DNA from: RYN-230 sp963782185 | GTDB lineage: Bacteria > Actinomycetota > Actinomycetes > Streptosporangiales > Streptosporangiaceae | Direction of reading: 5' to 3' | DNA: 64,000 nt | Assembly (NCBI GenBank): GCA_963782185.1 | Contig: CAWAJB010000003.1 | Location: 1 to 64,000, forward strand | In this document: positions 26,393 to 35,911 of the stretch, piece after piece | How the letters are laid out: the number at the start of each line of letters is the position of its first letter | How positions within the stretch are numbered: position 1 is the stretch's first letter | Made by a program: the position numbers and the translations under genes | Notes under the pieces: generated by a model | Told to the model about the DNA's origin: nothing | The model's input: only the letters and a program-made list of their open reading frames with translations | Database searches by the model: none

Positions 26393-28168
26393 CTAGCGCC
26401 TGACCCAGATGTAGTAGGTGCCCTGGCCGTCGGAGTTGGGCAGGGCCGCGGCGAGCCGGTACGAGGAGTCGGTCTGCAGCATCCGGGCCAGGATGTTGTC
26501 CAGCGGCACGGTGACCGTGTCGTCGTAGGCGATCACGTGGAAGTAGCCCTGCCGGACGGCGGACTCGAACCCGGCGTTCCCGGTCAGGGTGACCCCGTTC
26601 CTGCCGGTGTAGGCGATGAAGTACGTCGACACGAACTGGGATGCCCTGGCGTCTGGATTGTGCATGAGGTAATACGTCGGTACCTCGGCCGCCTCGACCA
26701 GGTAGTGCGCGCGTGGCTCGAGGTAGCGCGAGAGTTCGGCCACCAGCGGCCGTGAGTCGGCCCACGAGTGGAAGATGTCGTTGGCTTGCACCATGCCCAG
26801 CATGAGGGCCAGCCCCCAGACCGCCACGCCAACCTGCGCACGGCGGAAGTGATCTCCGATGATCCGGGCCAGGCCCACCCCGGCCATGGGCGCGGCGAAC
26901 AGCAGCCCGAATCCGATGTGCTTCTGGAACGACGTGGCGGTGTGAAGGTGCAGCTGATCCGCCGGGGCCAGCAGGGCTGACCCGGTGAGCACGACGCCGA
27001 GCGTTATCCGTCGCAGCCTGCCGCCCGTGGGTGCGATGCGCTCACCTGGCTCGTTGTGCGGCCGCAGGGCATAGGCCACGGTGCCGATCACGGCGAGCGC
27101 GAAGGGCAGGGCGCCCCACAGGAGGCAGTCCTTCAGCAGGGTCAGCGCCGGTGTCGTGCCGTGCGCCCGGGCGGTCGTGGTGCTCTTCACCGCGATCAGG
27201 TAGTCCGGCCCGCCCAGATACAGCCCGGCGGCGAGCAGGCCGGCTATCGCGATGGCCAGTGCCACCGGGGGGATGAGGGCCCGGCGCCCGCGCTGCGGCC
27301 ACGCGGCGGCGGCGGCCAGGACCACGATCGTGGGCACGAAGAGCAGCGCGGCGTACTTGGTGCCGACGGCGAGCGCCGCCACCGGCGCGGCGAGCAGGTA
27401 CACCGGCCAGCGGAAGGACGCGGTACGGACCACGATCCACGCGGCCAGCGCGAGCAGGCAGAGGGCCGGGGCGTCATAGGTGGCGAAGTTCCCGAGGAGG
27501 ATCGCCGACTCGGTGACGGAGAAGACCACCGCCGCGCACAGGCCGATCCGCTCGTTGAAGAGCCTGCGGGTCAGGGAGTACAGCAGGCCCGTGGTGGTCA
27601 GCATCGCGAGCAGGCTGACGTGCCGGGCGGCGGCCAGCCCGCCCCAGGTGTCCGCGAGGGCGCCCAGGATCGGGTACAGCACGGGCGAGCCGGAAAAAAA
27701 GGAGGCGTAGTCGTTGGGGAGCGGCACACCGTAGAGCAGATGGGCCAGTTCGTGGTGTCCTGCGGACAGGTACAGTGCCTCGTCCTCGAACGCGGTGTTA
27801 TGCATGCGCAGCGACAGGACGGCCTGCACCGCGAGGATCGCGAGCAGGACCGCGCGGCTCACCCACGTCCGGCGGCGGCTGGACCCGGGGGGCCGGGGGG
27901 CACCCGAACCGTGCCTGGCCCGGCGGGACGGGGGGGCCAGCGCGGTCCCCGCGGCCGGCTCCCCGTCCACCGCGACCTGGGCTGGCGCATCATCCGGACT
28001 GGGCCGGACGGCGGCATCAGGATCAATCTTGAACGCGGGAAGCATGACGGTCTCGGCGTCATTGCGGGTGAACGGCCGGTTCGCGCGCCGCCGCGATGAC
28101 CCGGGCGGCGAGGAGCCGCCCGCTGGCGCCGGGTTCGCCGCCGGCGGGTTCGTCGGCCGCGGGCTCAT
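26393..28168 (-). CDS. GT39-like multi-span glycosyltransferase
   Basis: A 591-aa membrane protein starts at ATG 28168, overlapping the upstream lipoprotein gene by ATGA. A 90-residue disordered N-terminus leads into about ten helices. The first loop has AFEDEALYLSAGHHELAHLL, the acidic ED/DE motif of ArnT/PMT-type lipid-linked glycosyltransferases. The C-terminal third is a soluble domain ending GTYYIWVRR. It probably transfers a polyprenyl-linked sugar to an extracellular acceptor, working with the two upstream genes. Confidence 0.85.
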   Translation of the reverse strand: MSPRPTNPPAANPAPAGGSSPPGSSRRRANRPFTRNDAETVMLPAFKIDPDAAVRPSPDDAPAQVAVDGEPAAGTALAPPSRRARHGSGAPRPPGSSRRRTWVSRAVLLAILAVQAVLSLRMHNTAFEDEALYLSAGHHELAHLLYGVPLPNDYASFFSGSPVLYPILGALADTWGGLAAARHVSLLAMLTTTGLLYSLTRRLFNERIGLCAAVVFSVTESAILLGNFATYDAPALCLLALAAWIVVRTASFRWPVYLLAAPVAALAVGTKYAALLFVPTIVVLAAAAAWPQRGRRALIPPVALAIAIAGLLAAGLYLGGPDYLIAVKSTTTARAHGTTPALTLLKDCLLWGALPFALAVIGTVAYALRPHNEPGERIAPTGGRLRRITLGVVLTGSALLAPADQLHLHTATSFQKHIGFGLLFAAPMAGVGLARIIGDHFRRAQVGVAVWGLALMLGMVQANDIFHSWADSRPLVAELSRYLEPRAHYLVEAAEVPTYYLMHNPDARASQFVSTYFIAYTGRNGVTLTGNAGFESAVRQGYFHVIAYDDTVTVPLDNILARMLQTDSSYRLAAALPNSDGQGTYYIWVRR

Positions 28169-29181
28169 CGCTGTCTGACGTCGTGAAGCTGGAGTCGTGC
28201 GACGTCCCTGGCGACCGCGGCCCGGAGGATGGGACGTGACTCGACCCGCCAATCGACGCCGTCCTTGCTGTAATCGAACCAGATCAGGCCGAGCATGTCG
28301 GGGTGCTGCGCCACCGTGCTGATGATCACCTGACGGGCGCTGGCCACTTCGCCCGGGCTGGTCTCGACGGAGGTCTCGGCAATGATGAAAGGCTTGTGGC
28401 TGAAGGTCCTGATCTCCCGGACGGTGGGAGCGTAGAGGCTGCCGTAGGTCTGCGGCCCGGTGGTGGCGGCGTAACCGGTGATCCCGATCCAGTCAACGTA
28501 GGCGTTCCCGGGGTAGTACGGCCTGAGCTGGACCTGCGGGACGGGGTAGATGTCGTTGGGATTCCACACCCAGACCACATTGGAGGCGCCAGCCCGGATG
28601 AACAGGTCGTGGACACGTCGCCACGCGGTCACGAACTGCGCTGGCGTGGTCCGCCCGGTGCCCCACGGGTACCAGGAGCCGTTCATCTCATGCCCGAAGC
28701 TCAGCGCGACCGGCAGGTTCAGCGCCCGGACCGCCCTGGCGAACGCAGTGACGTAGGCATCGCTGTGCCCCTGCGCGATGGACTGGACGCTGACGTCGAA
28801 GGGCTCCCAGGCCAGGTAGGAGAGCGCCCCGTACGACCAGGCCCGGGTGACCGACTGCGCGGGGAACGGGGTGTCCCAGGCCACGTACTGGCCGATGATG
28901 TTCGGCCGCCTGCCGATGCTGTGGGCGAACCTGGTCACCGGCGTGAGCGAGTCCGCCACCCCCGCGGCCTCGACGCCCAGGAACTTGCCTGAGCGTGGGT
29001 CAAGGAGACCGGATACGTCGTAGGGCAGTGCGGTGGCGGATGTGCCCGCGCCGGCCTGGGACCCCGAACCGGCACCGGTGCCATTGACGCCGGCGGCCTG
29101 GGCCAGGAAAGACCCGCAGCCCGCCAGCGCTGCGCTCAGCGCGAGTCCGGCCAGGAATACCAGCACGGGCCGCTTCGTCAC
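28165..29181 (-). CDS. GH26-like secreted glycoside hydrolase, lipoprotein
   Basis: This 338-aa protein starts at GTG 29181, overlapping the GT2 stop. It has a signal peptide with lipobox LAGC (Cys22), so it is probably membrane anchored. The catalytic pair of GH26 beta-mannanase-type enzymes is visible: acid/base E165 in SFGHEMNGSW and nucleophile E269 in FIIAETS. It is coupled on both sides in the operon GT2-GH26-GT39. It likely trims or releases the polymer made by the GT2 synthase, as BcsZ does in cellulose systems; this role is inferred. Confidence 0.85.
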   Translation of the reverse strand: MTKRPVLVFLAGLALSAALAGCGSFLAQAAGVNGTGAGSGSQAGAGTSATALPYDVSGLLDPRSGKFLGVEAAGVADSLTPVTRFAHSIGRRPNIIGQYVAWDTPFPAQSVTRAWSYGALSYLAWEPFDVSVQSIAQGHSDAYVTAFARAVRALNLPVALSFGHEMNGSWYPWGTGRTTPAQFVTAWRRVHDLFIRAGASNVVWVWNPNDIYPVPQVQLRPYYPGNAYVDWIGITGYAATTGPQTYGSLYAPTVREIRTFSHKPFIIAETSVETSPGEVASARQVIISTVAQHPDMLGLIWFDYSKDGVDWRVESRPILRAAVARDVARLQLHDVRQR

Positions 29182-30789
29182 GTAGGGGCTCCGGCCCTGG
29201 GCTGGATGAGGACGCGGCCGACGGTCACCACGTTGAAGACGCCGAGAATGAACAGCAGGAAGAAGTTGTACGGGTTCATCGTCATCATGCGCCACAGGGC
29301 CAGGCTGGCCCACAGCACCGCGACCGTGGCGCTCCAGCCGACGAGGCCGATCCAGAGCCTCCGCTTGCCGTCGTGCCGCGACGCCCCCGACGGCCGCCAG
29401 CCCCTGGGCTTGCCCCGCACCAGGTCCCAGAACGCGAAGATGTGCGCCCATCCGACGACGACCTTGACCGACCACGCCTCCAGGCGGAAAGGAGCGCGAT
29501 GCCAGGCCGGGAAGATGATTCCGAGATAGATCAGGAAAGGGGCCAGGTAGATCAGGTTCCGGTACAGGATGAAGTCGGGCACGAAGAGCAGCATCACGAC
29601 GGCCATCGCTGGCCCGACAAAGGTGTAGACCGACGTGTAGAGGTAGTAGGTGAACGCGCTCAGCCAGCACAGCCGCTCGTATACAGGGAGTTTGACGTGC
29701 CAGAACTTCCTGGTGCTCAGCAGGCCCAGGGTGCCGCAGCACCAGCGGTACTGCTGGTTGACATAGGCGACGACGTTGTCCGGGCAGTTGCCGGTGGACA
29801 GCGCGATGGGCAGGTACCGCAGGCGCCAGCCGAGCCGTTGCAGGTCGAACCCGGTGCGCAGATCCTCGGAGTGCTCGGCCAGCGTCATGCCGCCGTTGTC
29901 CTCCAGGGCCGCCCTGCGGTAGATCGCGCAGCTGCCGCAGCAGATCGCCCCGCCTTTCCTGGCCCGCGCCGTCTGGATGGAGCGGTAGAACATCTCCTGG
30001 ACGGCACCGGCGCCCCGCTCGACCCAGGTCTGCCGATCGGTGATGTGAAAGTACTGCGGGGTCTGCACGATCCCGGTGTCCAGGAACGTGTACATGTACG
30101 GGAGCGTCTCGTCCAGCAGGTCGGGGCGCGGCGCGAAGTCGGCATCGAGCAGGAGGATGAATTCGCCCTCTGAGATCTCGAAGCCGTACAGGAGATTGCC
30201 CGACTTCTTGTACCAGCCCCGGTCCGGGCGGGTGGCGTAGGCGAAGCCGAAACTGCGGGCCATCACCTTCAGTTCCGCGCTGGCCGAGTCGTCGAGGACG
30301 TAGGGAGTGACCCGCCCCGGGTAGTGCCGGCACAGCTTCGCGACGTGGATCCAGGTATTGCGCAGCACCTCGACGGGCTCGCCGCACACCGGGAGGAAGA
30401 TGTCGAACCGTCGGGTACCGCGGCGGCTGCCAGGCGGCCACGAGCCGTTCGTGCTCGCCGAGGTCGAAGGAGCGGCCGAGGCGGTCGGTCAGCAGGGGCA
30501 GCACGAAGCAGATGAGGCCCAGCAGCACGAACGGCGCGTACCACCAGAACGCGGAGAAGCCCTGCATCATCCGCACCTGGCTGTACACCAGGGGCGGGAA
30601 GCTCAGCAGCGAGCAGACAGTGAGTACCCAGGCGTGCCGTTTGACGTAGGCGTACTTCTCGCTGTCCAGCGGCGGGGCCGGCAGGACGGGGTCCAGGGTG
30701 CCGCGCGGTGCCGGCTGGACCGCCTTGCCAGTCTTGCGGTGCCGCGGTGCTGCTGTGGACTCCCCCCTGCGTTCGATGACGCCAGCCAT
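29178..30789 (-). pseudogene. Cellulose-synthase-like GT2 membrane glycosyltransferase, one-base frameshift
   Basis: The two frames join to a 536-aa processive synthase: N-terminal helices (about 52-70 and 83-102), donor-binding Asp pair in YVLDDS, DxD in LLLDADF (215-217), SEDLRTG (TED-like), QQYRW (QxxRW) and four or so C-terminal helices. The break is one extra base at 30406-30407, giving GTTCGAC where GTCGAC restores DIFLPVCGEP. Total length is 537 codons plus one base. As all motifs and both downstream couplings are intact, a sequencing error or very recent mutation is more likely than decay. Confidence 0.85.
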
Positions 30790-31071
30790 CGCGACCCTTT
30801 TCTATCCGGAAGCCTGTGACGGGCCCGGACGTGAGGCATGAACGGAACGGACCGGGCGGGGCTTCACAGGATTGTAAGGTCCGGATGTTCGCCAGTGCGG
30901 TGAGAACAACCGAATTAGCCTGGTCCCTCCCGACAGTTCATAATCACGCGACTACTTTCCGCAGTTGCTTGGCAGCCGCAATCCCCGGTCACGTTCCGGG
31001 GGCCCGGAGGCGGCGGCATATCCTGCTGTCTGGAGAGCGTCAACCTGCGGAGAGCTTTGGCGGAGGCGGTC

Positions 31072-31482
31072 ATGGGGCTGATGGACAAGGTCCGGGCGCA
31101 GGGCACGCAAATTGCCCAGATGGCCCAGGAGACGGCGCGCGAGGGCAAGGTCAAGCTGGACCAGGCCAACGCGAAGCGCCGGGCCGACGCGATGTTCCGC
31201 GATCTGGGCGCGACGGTGTACGCCGAGCGCACCGGGCGGGGCACCCCGGACAGCAAGGACAAGATCGACCGTCTCGTGGAGGCGCTGTCCCGGCAGGAGG
31301 CGTCCCAGGGCCTGGGCGACCCGGACGGCACCGCGCCAGGCAGCAACGCGCCGGGCAGCACCGGGTCAGGCGGCACCGGGTCAGGCAGCACCGGGTCAGG
31401 CGGCACGGCGCCAGGCAGCACCGGGTCAGGCAGCACCGCGTCAGGCAGCACCGGGTCAGGCAGCACGGCGCCGGGCAGCTAG
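31072..31482 (+). CDS. Small helical protein with Gly-Ser-Thr repeat tail
   Basis: A 136-aa protein starts at ATG 31072 after GGAGG. Residues 1-70 form an amphipathic helical region (MGLMDKVRAQGTQIAQMAQE, then AKRRADAMFRDLGATVYAER) resembling small actinobacterial phage-shock or membrane-associated proteins. The last half is a low-complexity repeat of PGS-TGSGG encoded by a 15-bp minisatellite. The function is unknown. Confidence 0.7.
   Translation: MGLMDKVRAQGTQIAQMAQETAREGKVKLDQANAKRRADAMFRDLGATVYAERTGRGTPDSKDKIDRLVEALSRQEASQGLGDPDGTAPGSNAPGSTGSGGTGSGSTGSGGTAPGSTGSGSTASGSTGSGSTAPGS
31340..31477 (+). repeat. 15-bp minisatellite in coding tail
   Basis: Units of ACCGGGTCAGGCAGC and close variants repeat about nine times in frame at the 3' end of the gene starting at 31072. 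Confidence 0.85.
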
Positions 31483-31483
31483 G

Positions 31484-33178
31484 TCAGCGGCAGGCGTTCT
31501 GGGCGGCGGTCGCGGATGGGACGCCGGTGGAGGTCGGGCCGGGGGTCGGCGTGGCCGTGGCCGGTGAGGTCACCGAGTAGCCGTTGGCGCCCAGCAGCAC
31601 CCGCACCCTGGCCAGGCGCTTGACCTGCTTCAGCGAGCCACCCGGGATGACCTTCTGGACCAGCTTCGCCCCGGCGAGATGACCGGGCGGGTACTCGATG
31701 AGGGTCTGGCTGATGTCGTGTACCGGCCAGTTCAGCCCGTCCTTCACCGGGAAGCCCAGCTGGGTCAGGTCGGCGCCGGTGGTGGCGGACAGGCCGCCGA
31801 TCAGCGTCCCGTTCCACACCTCGACCGGCACCTGCCTGCGGTGCAGCCCCGGGCTGGCCGTCCTGGGGTGTGCGGGCGTCGGCTTCGTGGCCGGCTGGTC
31901 GTGCTTCAGCTCGCCGAACAGGGCCGCCGACTGGTGGGTGTCCCACAGCACCGCCAGCTGGCCGTCCGGGGCCTGGTAGTTGTAGTTCGACAGCGGCACG
32001 GTCATGAACCGGACGTTGCTGGCCGAGATGCCGCGCATCTGGTCCGCGAGCGCGGCCACGTTGAGCCCCTGGTCAACCTTGATCGCGGACAACGCGGCCC
32101 GCAGGAAATGATCCAGCTTGACCGGGTTGGCCAGCGTCCCGGAGCTGATCGCCTCGGTGAGCATCGAGGACAGCAGGCGCTGCTGGTCCTGGATCCGGGC
32201 CAGGTCGGAGGTGGCGAACGAATGGCGGTCCCGGGCGTACTCCAGCGCCGTGATCCCGTTCACGTGGTGCACCCCCTGGGACAGGTGCAGCCCGCTGTAG
32301 GAGTCGTCCACCGCGAACGGCAGGCAGATGTTGACGCCGCCCAGGGCGTCGATGACTTTCACGAAGCCGAGGAAGTTGACCTGGACGAAGTCGTTGATGG
32401 TCAGCCCGGTGTTCAGCTCCACGGTCTGGACCACCAGCTTCGGGCCGCCCAGCCCGTAGGCCGCGTTGATCTTGTTAAAGCCGTGCCCGGGGATGTCAAC
32501 CCATGAGTCGCGGGGCAGGCTGATGACCGTGACCCGGCTCCGGTCGCTGGATACGTGGATCAGCATCATCGTGTCGGAGTTGGAGCTGACCGTACGGCCC
32601 ACGTGCAGTGCGAGCTGCTGGTGGCGGGTCAGCCCGGAGCGCTGGTCCACCCCGGCCAGCAGCACGTTCAGCGGCCCGCTCGCCGGGGTGCCGGCGGTGC
32701 CGGCGTTGACCCGGCCGATCGTGTCGTTGATGTAACTGGTGAAGCCCCAGGCGGTCCCGGCGACGAACAGCACCACCGCGGAGAGGGCGCCGCTCACGGT
32801 GAGCATGAGGCGGCGGTGCCTGGCCTTGCGGCCCGCCGCGATGCGGGTTCTCAGGCGCTGCTGCGCGGCGGACGGCCCCGCCCGCCGCCCGGTGCGGGGC
32901 GGGACGTCAGCCCCCCGGACCTCAGCCCCCGGGACGTCAGCCCCCGGGACGTCCGCCGCCGGGACGTCCGCCGCCGGGACGTCCGCCGCCGGGACGTCCG
33001 CCGCCGGGCCCGGCCGGCCAGCACGGGAGCCGGGCCGGGGCGCGGGCAGGTCCGGTGGCTGTCCCGGCCCGCTCACCGGCTCGTCCGGCTTCCGCCCGGG
33101 CGCACGACGGGAACCGGAACCGGCCATCCAGCCAGGTTCACGTTGTCCACCCATCGTGCCGTCGCCGTGGTCGGTCAT
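31484..33178 (-). CDS. LytR-CpsA-Psr (LCP) family glycopolymer ligase
   Basis: This 564-aa protein has a long cytoplasmic N-terminus with ADVPA repeats (residues about 58-95), one membrane helix (about 123-146), the LCP domain with LLAGVDQRSG, DTMMLIHVSS and VISLPRDSWVDIPG (Arg-Asp of the phosphotransferase site) and KINAAY, then a LytR_C domain near 445-535. LCP proteins attach lipid-linked glycopolymers to peptidoglycan. It is convergent with the preceding small gene (1 bp gap) and close to the glycan operon. Confidence 0.93.
   Translation of the reverse strand: MTDHGDGTMGGQREPGWMAGSGSRRAPGRKPDEPVSGPGQPPDLPAPRPGSRAGRPGPAADVPAADVPAADVPAADVPGADVPGAEVRGADVPPRTGRRAGPSAAQQRLRTRIAAGRKARHRRLMLTVSGALSAVVLFVAGTAWGFTSYINDTIGRVNAGTAGTPASGPLNVLLAGVDQRSGLTRHQQLALHVGRTVSSNSDTMMLIHVSSDRSRVTVISLPRDSWVDIPGHGFNKINAAYGLGGPKLVVQTVELNTGLTINDFVQVNFLGFVKVIDALGGVNICLPFAVDDSYSGLHLSQGVHHVNGITALEYARDRHSFATSDLARIQDQQRLLSSMLTEAISSGTLANPVKLDHFLRAALSAIKVDQGLNVAALADQMRGISASNVRFMTVPLSNYNYQAPDGQLAVLWDTHQSAALFGELKHDQPATKPTPAHPRTASPGLHRRQVPVEVWNGTLIGGLSATTGADLTQLGFPVKDGLNWPVHDISQTLIEYPPGHLAGAKLVQKVIPGGSLKQVKRLARVRVLLGANGYSVTSPATATPTPGPTSTGVPSATAAQNACR
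32909..33009 (-). repeat. 15-bp minisatellite in LCP N-terminus
   Basis: GCCGCCGGGACGTCC-type units repeat six to seven times in frame, encoding the ADVPA/ADVPG tract before the membrane helix. Confidence 0.85.
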
Positions 33179-33326
33179 CGGCCCCCCAGATGCCGGCTCT
33201 CAGTAGGCTAGCGCGGCCACCGGGAATTGGCCGGGAGGCGAGGCGTGTCCGGGGGGATTGCCGGTGACGCCCTTTATCGGTGTCCCATTTTTTCCGGTGT
33301 CCTATCCCGACGCTGGCCTATCCTTG

Positions 33327-33389
33327 TGGCGGCTCCGGGTCGTCCCGTGGCGGCTCCGGGTCGCCCTGTGGCGGGTCCGGGTCGCGCGG
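33327..33389 (-). repeat. 21-bp direct repeat at the C-terminus of the double acyl-CoA dehydrogenase
   Basis: Three units of TGGCGGCTCCGGGTCGTCCCG and variants encode the acidic-proline tail (DPDPPQG, DPEPPRD). Confidence 0.75.
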
Positions 33390-34786
33390 CAGGCCCAGCA
33401 TCCGCTCGCCGATGATATTCAGCTGGATGTTGGTGGTCCCGCCGCCGATGGTCAGGGCCCGGGTCAGCAGGACCTGCCGGGCCCAGTGAGCGCCGGCGCA
33501 GTGCCCACCCCCGTACGCTCCCGCGGGCCCCTGCATGGACCAGCACAACTCCGCGACCTGCTGGGCGTGCCGCATGCCGAGCAGTTTGCGGACGCTGCCG
33601 GTGGCCCCCGGCTCGGTCCCGGACAGCTGCTTCAGCGTGACCCGCATGCCGAGGACGTCGATCGCGTGCCCTTCGGCCACCAGCCGCCCGGCCGGGTCGA
33701 GCCAGGCCTGCCGGGCCTGCTCGTCCAGCCCGCGCAGCACGTCCAGCAGTTCCGGCGTGCCGCAGCCGAACGTCCAGGTCCCCGACAGCGACACGCGCTC
33801 GTTGGCCAGCGTGGTCCTGGCCACCCGCCAGCCGTCGCCGGCCTCGCCCACCACCAGGTCGTCCGGTACCAGCACACCGTCCAGGAAGACCTCGTTGAAC
33901 ATGGCGTCCCCGGTCATCTCGCGCAGCGGGCAGCACCGTCACGCCCGGTGAGGTCATGTTCACCAGGAAGTAGGTGATCCCCGCGTGCCGCCGGGTGGAC
34001 GGGTCGGTCCGGGCGATGCAGATGGCCCAGTCCGCCTCCTTGGCCAGGGAGGTCCAGATCTTCTGGCCGGTCAGCCGCCAGCCCCCGCCGATCGTCCCGT
34101 CTCCCGTCACCCGCTCCGCCCGGGTGGTGAGCCCGGCCAGGTCCGAGCCTGCACCTGGCTCGCTGAACAGCTGGCACCAGGTGATCTCGCCGCGCAGCGT
34201 GGCGGGCAGGAAACGCTCCTGCTGGGCCGGGGTGCCGTAGCTGGCCAGGGCCGGTACCACCCAGGCGCCGATCAGCAGGGCCGGGGCCCGCAGCCCGGCC
34301 TGCTTCATTTCCTCGGCGATGACCAGCTGCTCCAGCGGCCCGGCCGCGCGGCCCCAGGGTGCGGCCAGGTGCGGGACCACCCAGCCCCCGGCCGCCAGCC
34401 GCGGCGCCCGCTCCGCGGGCTCCAGCGCCGCGATGGCGGCCAGCTCGGTACTGATCTGCGTGCGCAGCGGCCCGGCGTCCGCGGGCAGTTCGACCCGGAC
34501 AGGGCGCCGGGCACCGCCGAGAGCCAGCTCGGCGACCCGCCGGGCCCAGTCCGTGCCCGGGCCGAGCAGCGCGCGCAGCGACAGCGCGCGCCGGTAGTAC
34601 CAGTGGGCCGGATGCTCCCAGGTATAGCCGATCCCGCCCAGCACCTGGATGCACTCGTGGGTGCAGCTGACCGCGGCGTCGAGGGCCACGACCGCGGCGA
34701 CCGCCGCGGCGAGTTCCCGCCCAGCGTGCTGCGGGGCCGCGTCTTGCGGACCCGGCCCGCCGGCAGGCGCCTCGGCCGCGGCGTCC

Positions 34787-34907
34787 CAGGCGGCCGCGGC
34801 GTCCCAGGCGGCTGCGGCGTCCCAGGCGGCTGCGGCGTCCCAGGCGGCTGCGGCGTCCCAGGCGGCTGCGGCGTCCCAGGCGGCCGCCGCGTCCCAGGCA
34901 GCCGCGG
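34787..34907 (-). repeat. 18-bp minisatellite inside an acyl-CoA dehydrogenase helix
   Basis: About seven units of GCGGCTGCGGCGTCCCAG encode DAAAAW repeats. The unit copies native helix residues AAAAAWDA rather than a linker. Confidence 0.9.
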
Positions 34908-35413
34908 CGGCCTGCTCGGCCGCGGTGAGCATCCGGGCGCACTGGTGCTTGACCCCCTGGAACTGGCCGATCGGCCGACCGAACTGGTACCGGATCCGGG
35001 CGTAGTCCGCCGCCGTCCGCACCGCCCAGCCGGCGATGCCGCACGCCTCCGCGGCGAACAGCGTGGCCGTGACGCCGGTGACCTCGGCGCGGCTGAGGCC
35101 GGGCAGGACCCGCCCGGCGGGCACCGGCACCTGCTCGGCGCGGATCGCGGCCAGCGGCCGGGTCCGGTCCAGGCTGTCCAGCCCGGTGACGGTCAGGTCC
35201 GCGGTGTCCACCACGGCCCACCGCTCACCGGTTCCGGTCAGGACCGGCAGCACCACGAGGTCGGCCAGGCCGCCCCCGAGCACCGGGAACGACTCGCCGT
35301 CGAGCATGAGGCCGCCGCCGGCAGCCGTGCCGGTCAGCCCGGCGGACAGGGCGACCGAGCCGGACAGGGAGCCGTCGGCCAGGCCGGACAGGAGCTTCGG
35401 AAGGTCGGACCCG

Positions 35414-35530
35414 GCACTCCCCGATCCGGCACGCCCGGACCCGGCACGCCCGGACCCGGCACGCCCGGACCCGGCACGCCCGGACCCGGCACGCCCGGAC
35501 CCGGCACGCCCGGACCCGGCACGCCCTGAT
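35414..35530 (-). repeat. 15-bp minisatellite inside an acyl-CoA dehydrogenase
   Basis: About eight units of GGCACGCCCGGACCC encode SGRAG repeats between the N-terminal helices and the beta domain of module 1. Confidence 0.9.
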
Positions 35531-35911
35531 CCGGCTGGCCCTGACCTGGACAGCAGCGCGCTGGCCAGCACCGTCGGCAGGAACCCGCCCGGGACCAGGG
35601 CGTTCCCCAGCTCCTCGAGGGCGACGGCCAGCTCGCTGAGCCCGTACCCCTGGCCGCCGGATTCCTCCGGCAGGTGCAGGCCGAGCAGGGCCGGGTCTGG
35701 TCCCGGAGACCGCGCCTCGCCTGATTCCGCGGCCGCCCGGACCACGTCGGGGCCGCAGTGCCGCCCGGCCCAGCCGCGGACCGACGCAGCCAGCTCCAGA
35801 TGCTCTTCGCTGACACCGAGCGCCATGGTTCACCTCGCTGAGAGCCGGGCCCGTGCGGAATACAGGGGTAACGACACCAAAGCACGACCGGACCGGGTCA
35901 ACAATGGGGGG

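Larger units (their letters stand above)
33318..35826 (-). pseudogene. Fused double acyl-CoA dehydrogenase with internal repeats, one-base frameshift
   Basis: Two acyl-CoA dehydrogenase modules lie in one chain of about 835 aa. Module 1 (about 1-435) has SEEHLELAASVRGWAGRH and ARIRYQFGRPIGQFQGVKHQ. Module 2 has FSEPGAGSDLAGL, TGQKIWTSLAKEADW and GDAMFNEVFLDGV. An extra C at 33928-33930 breaks module 2 after SPGVTVLP; the other frame restores LREMTGDAMFNE to the TAG at 33318. Two minisatellites expand module 1: SGRAG (about eight copies) and DAAAAW (about seven). The protein probably oxidises an acyl-CoA or CoA-ester in catabolism; the substrate is unknown. Confidence 0.8.
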
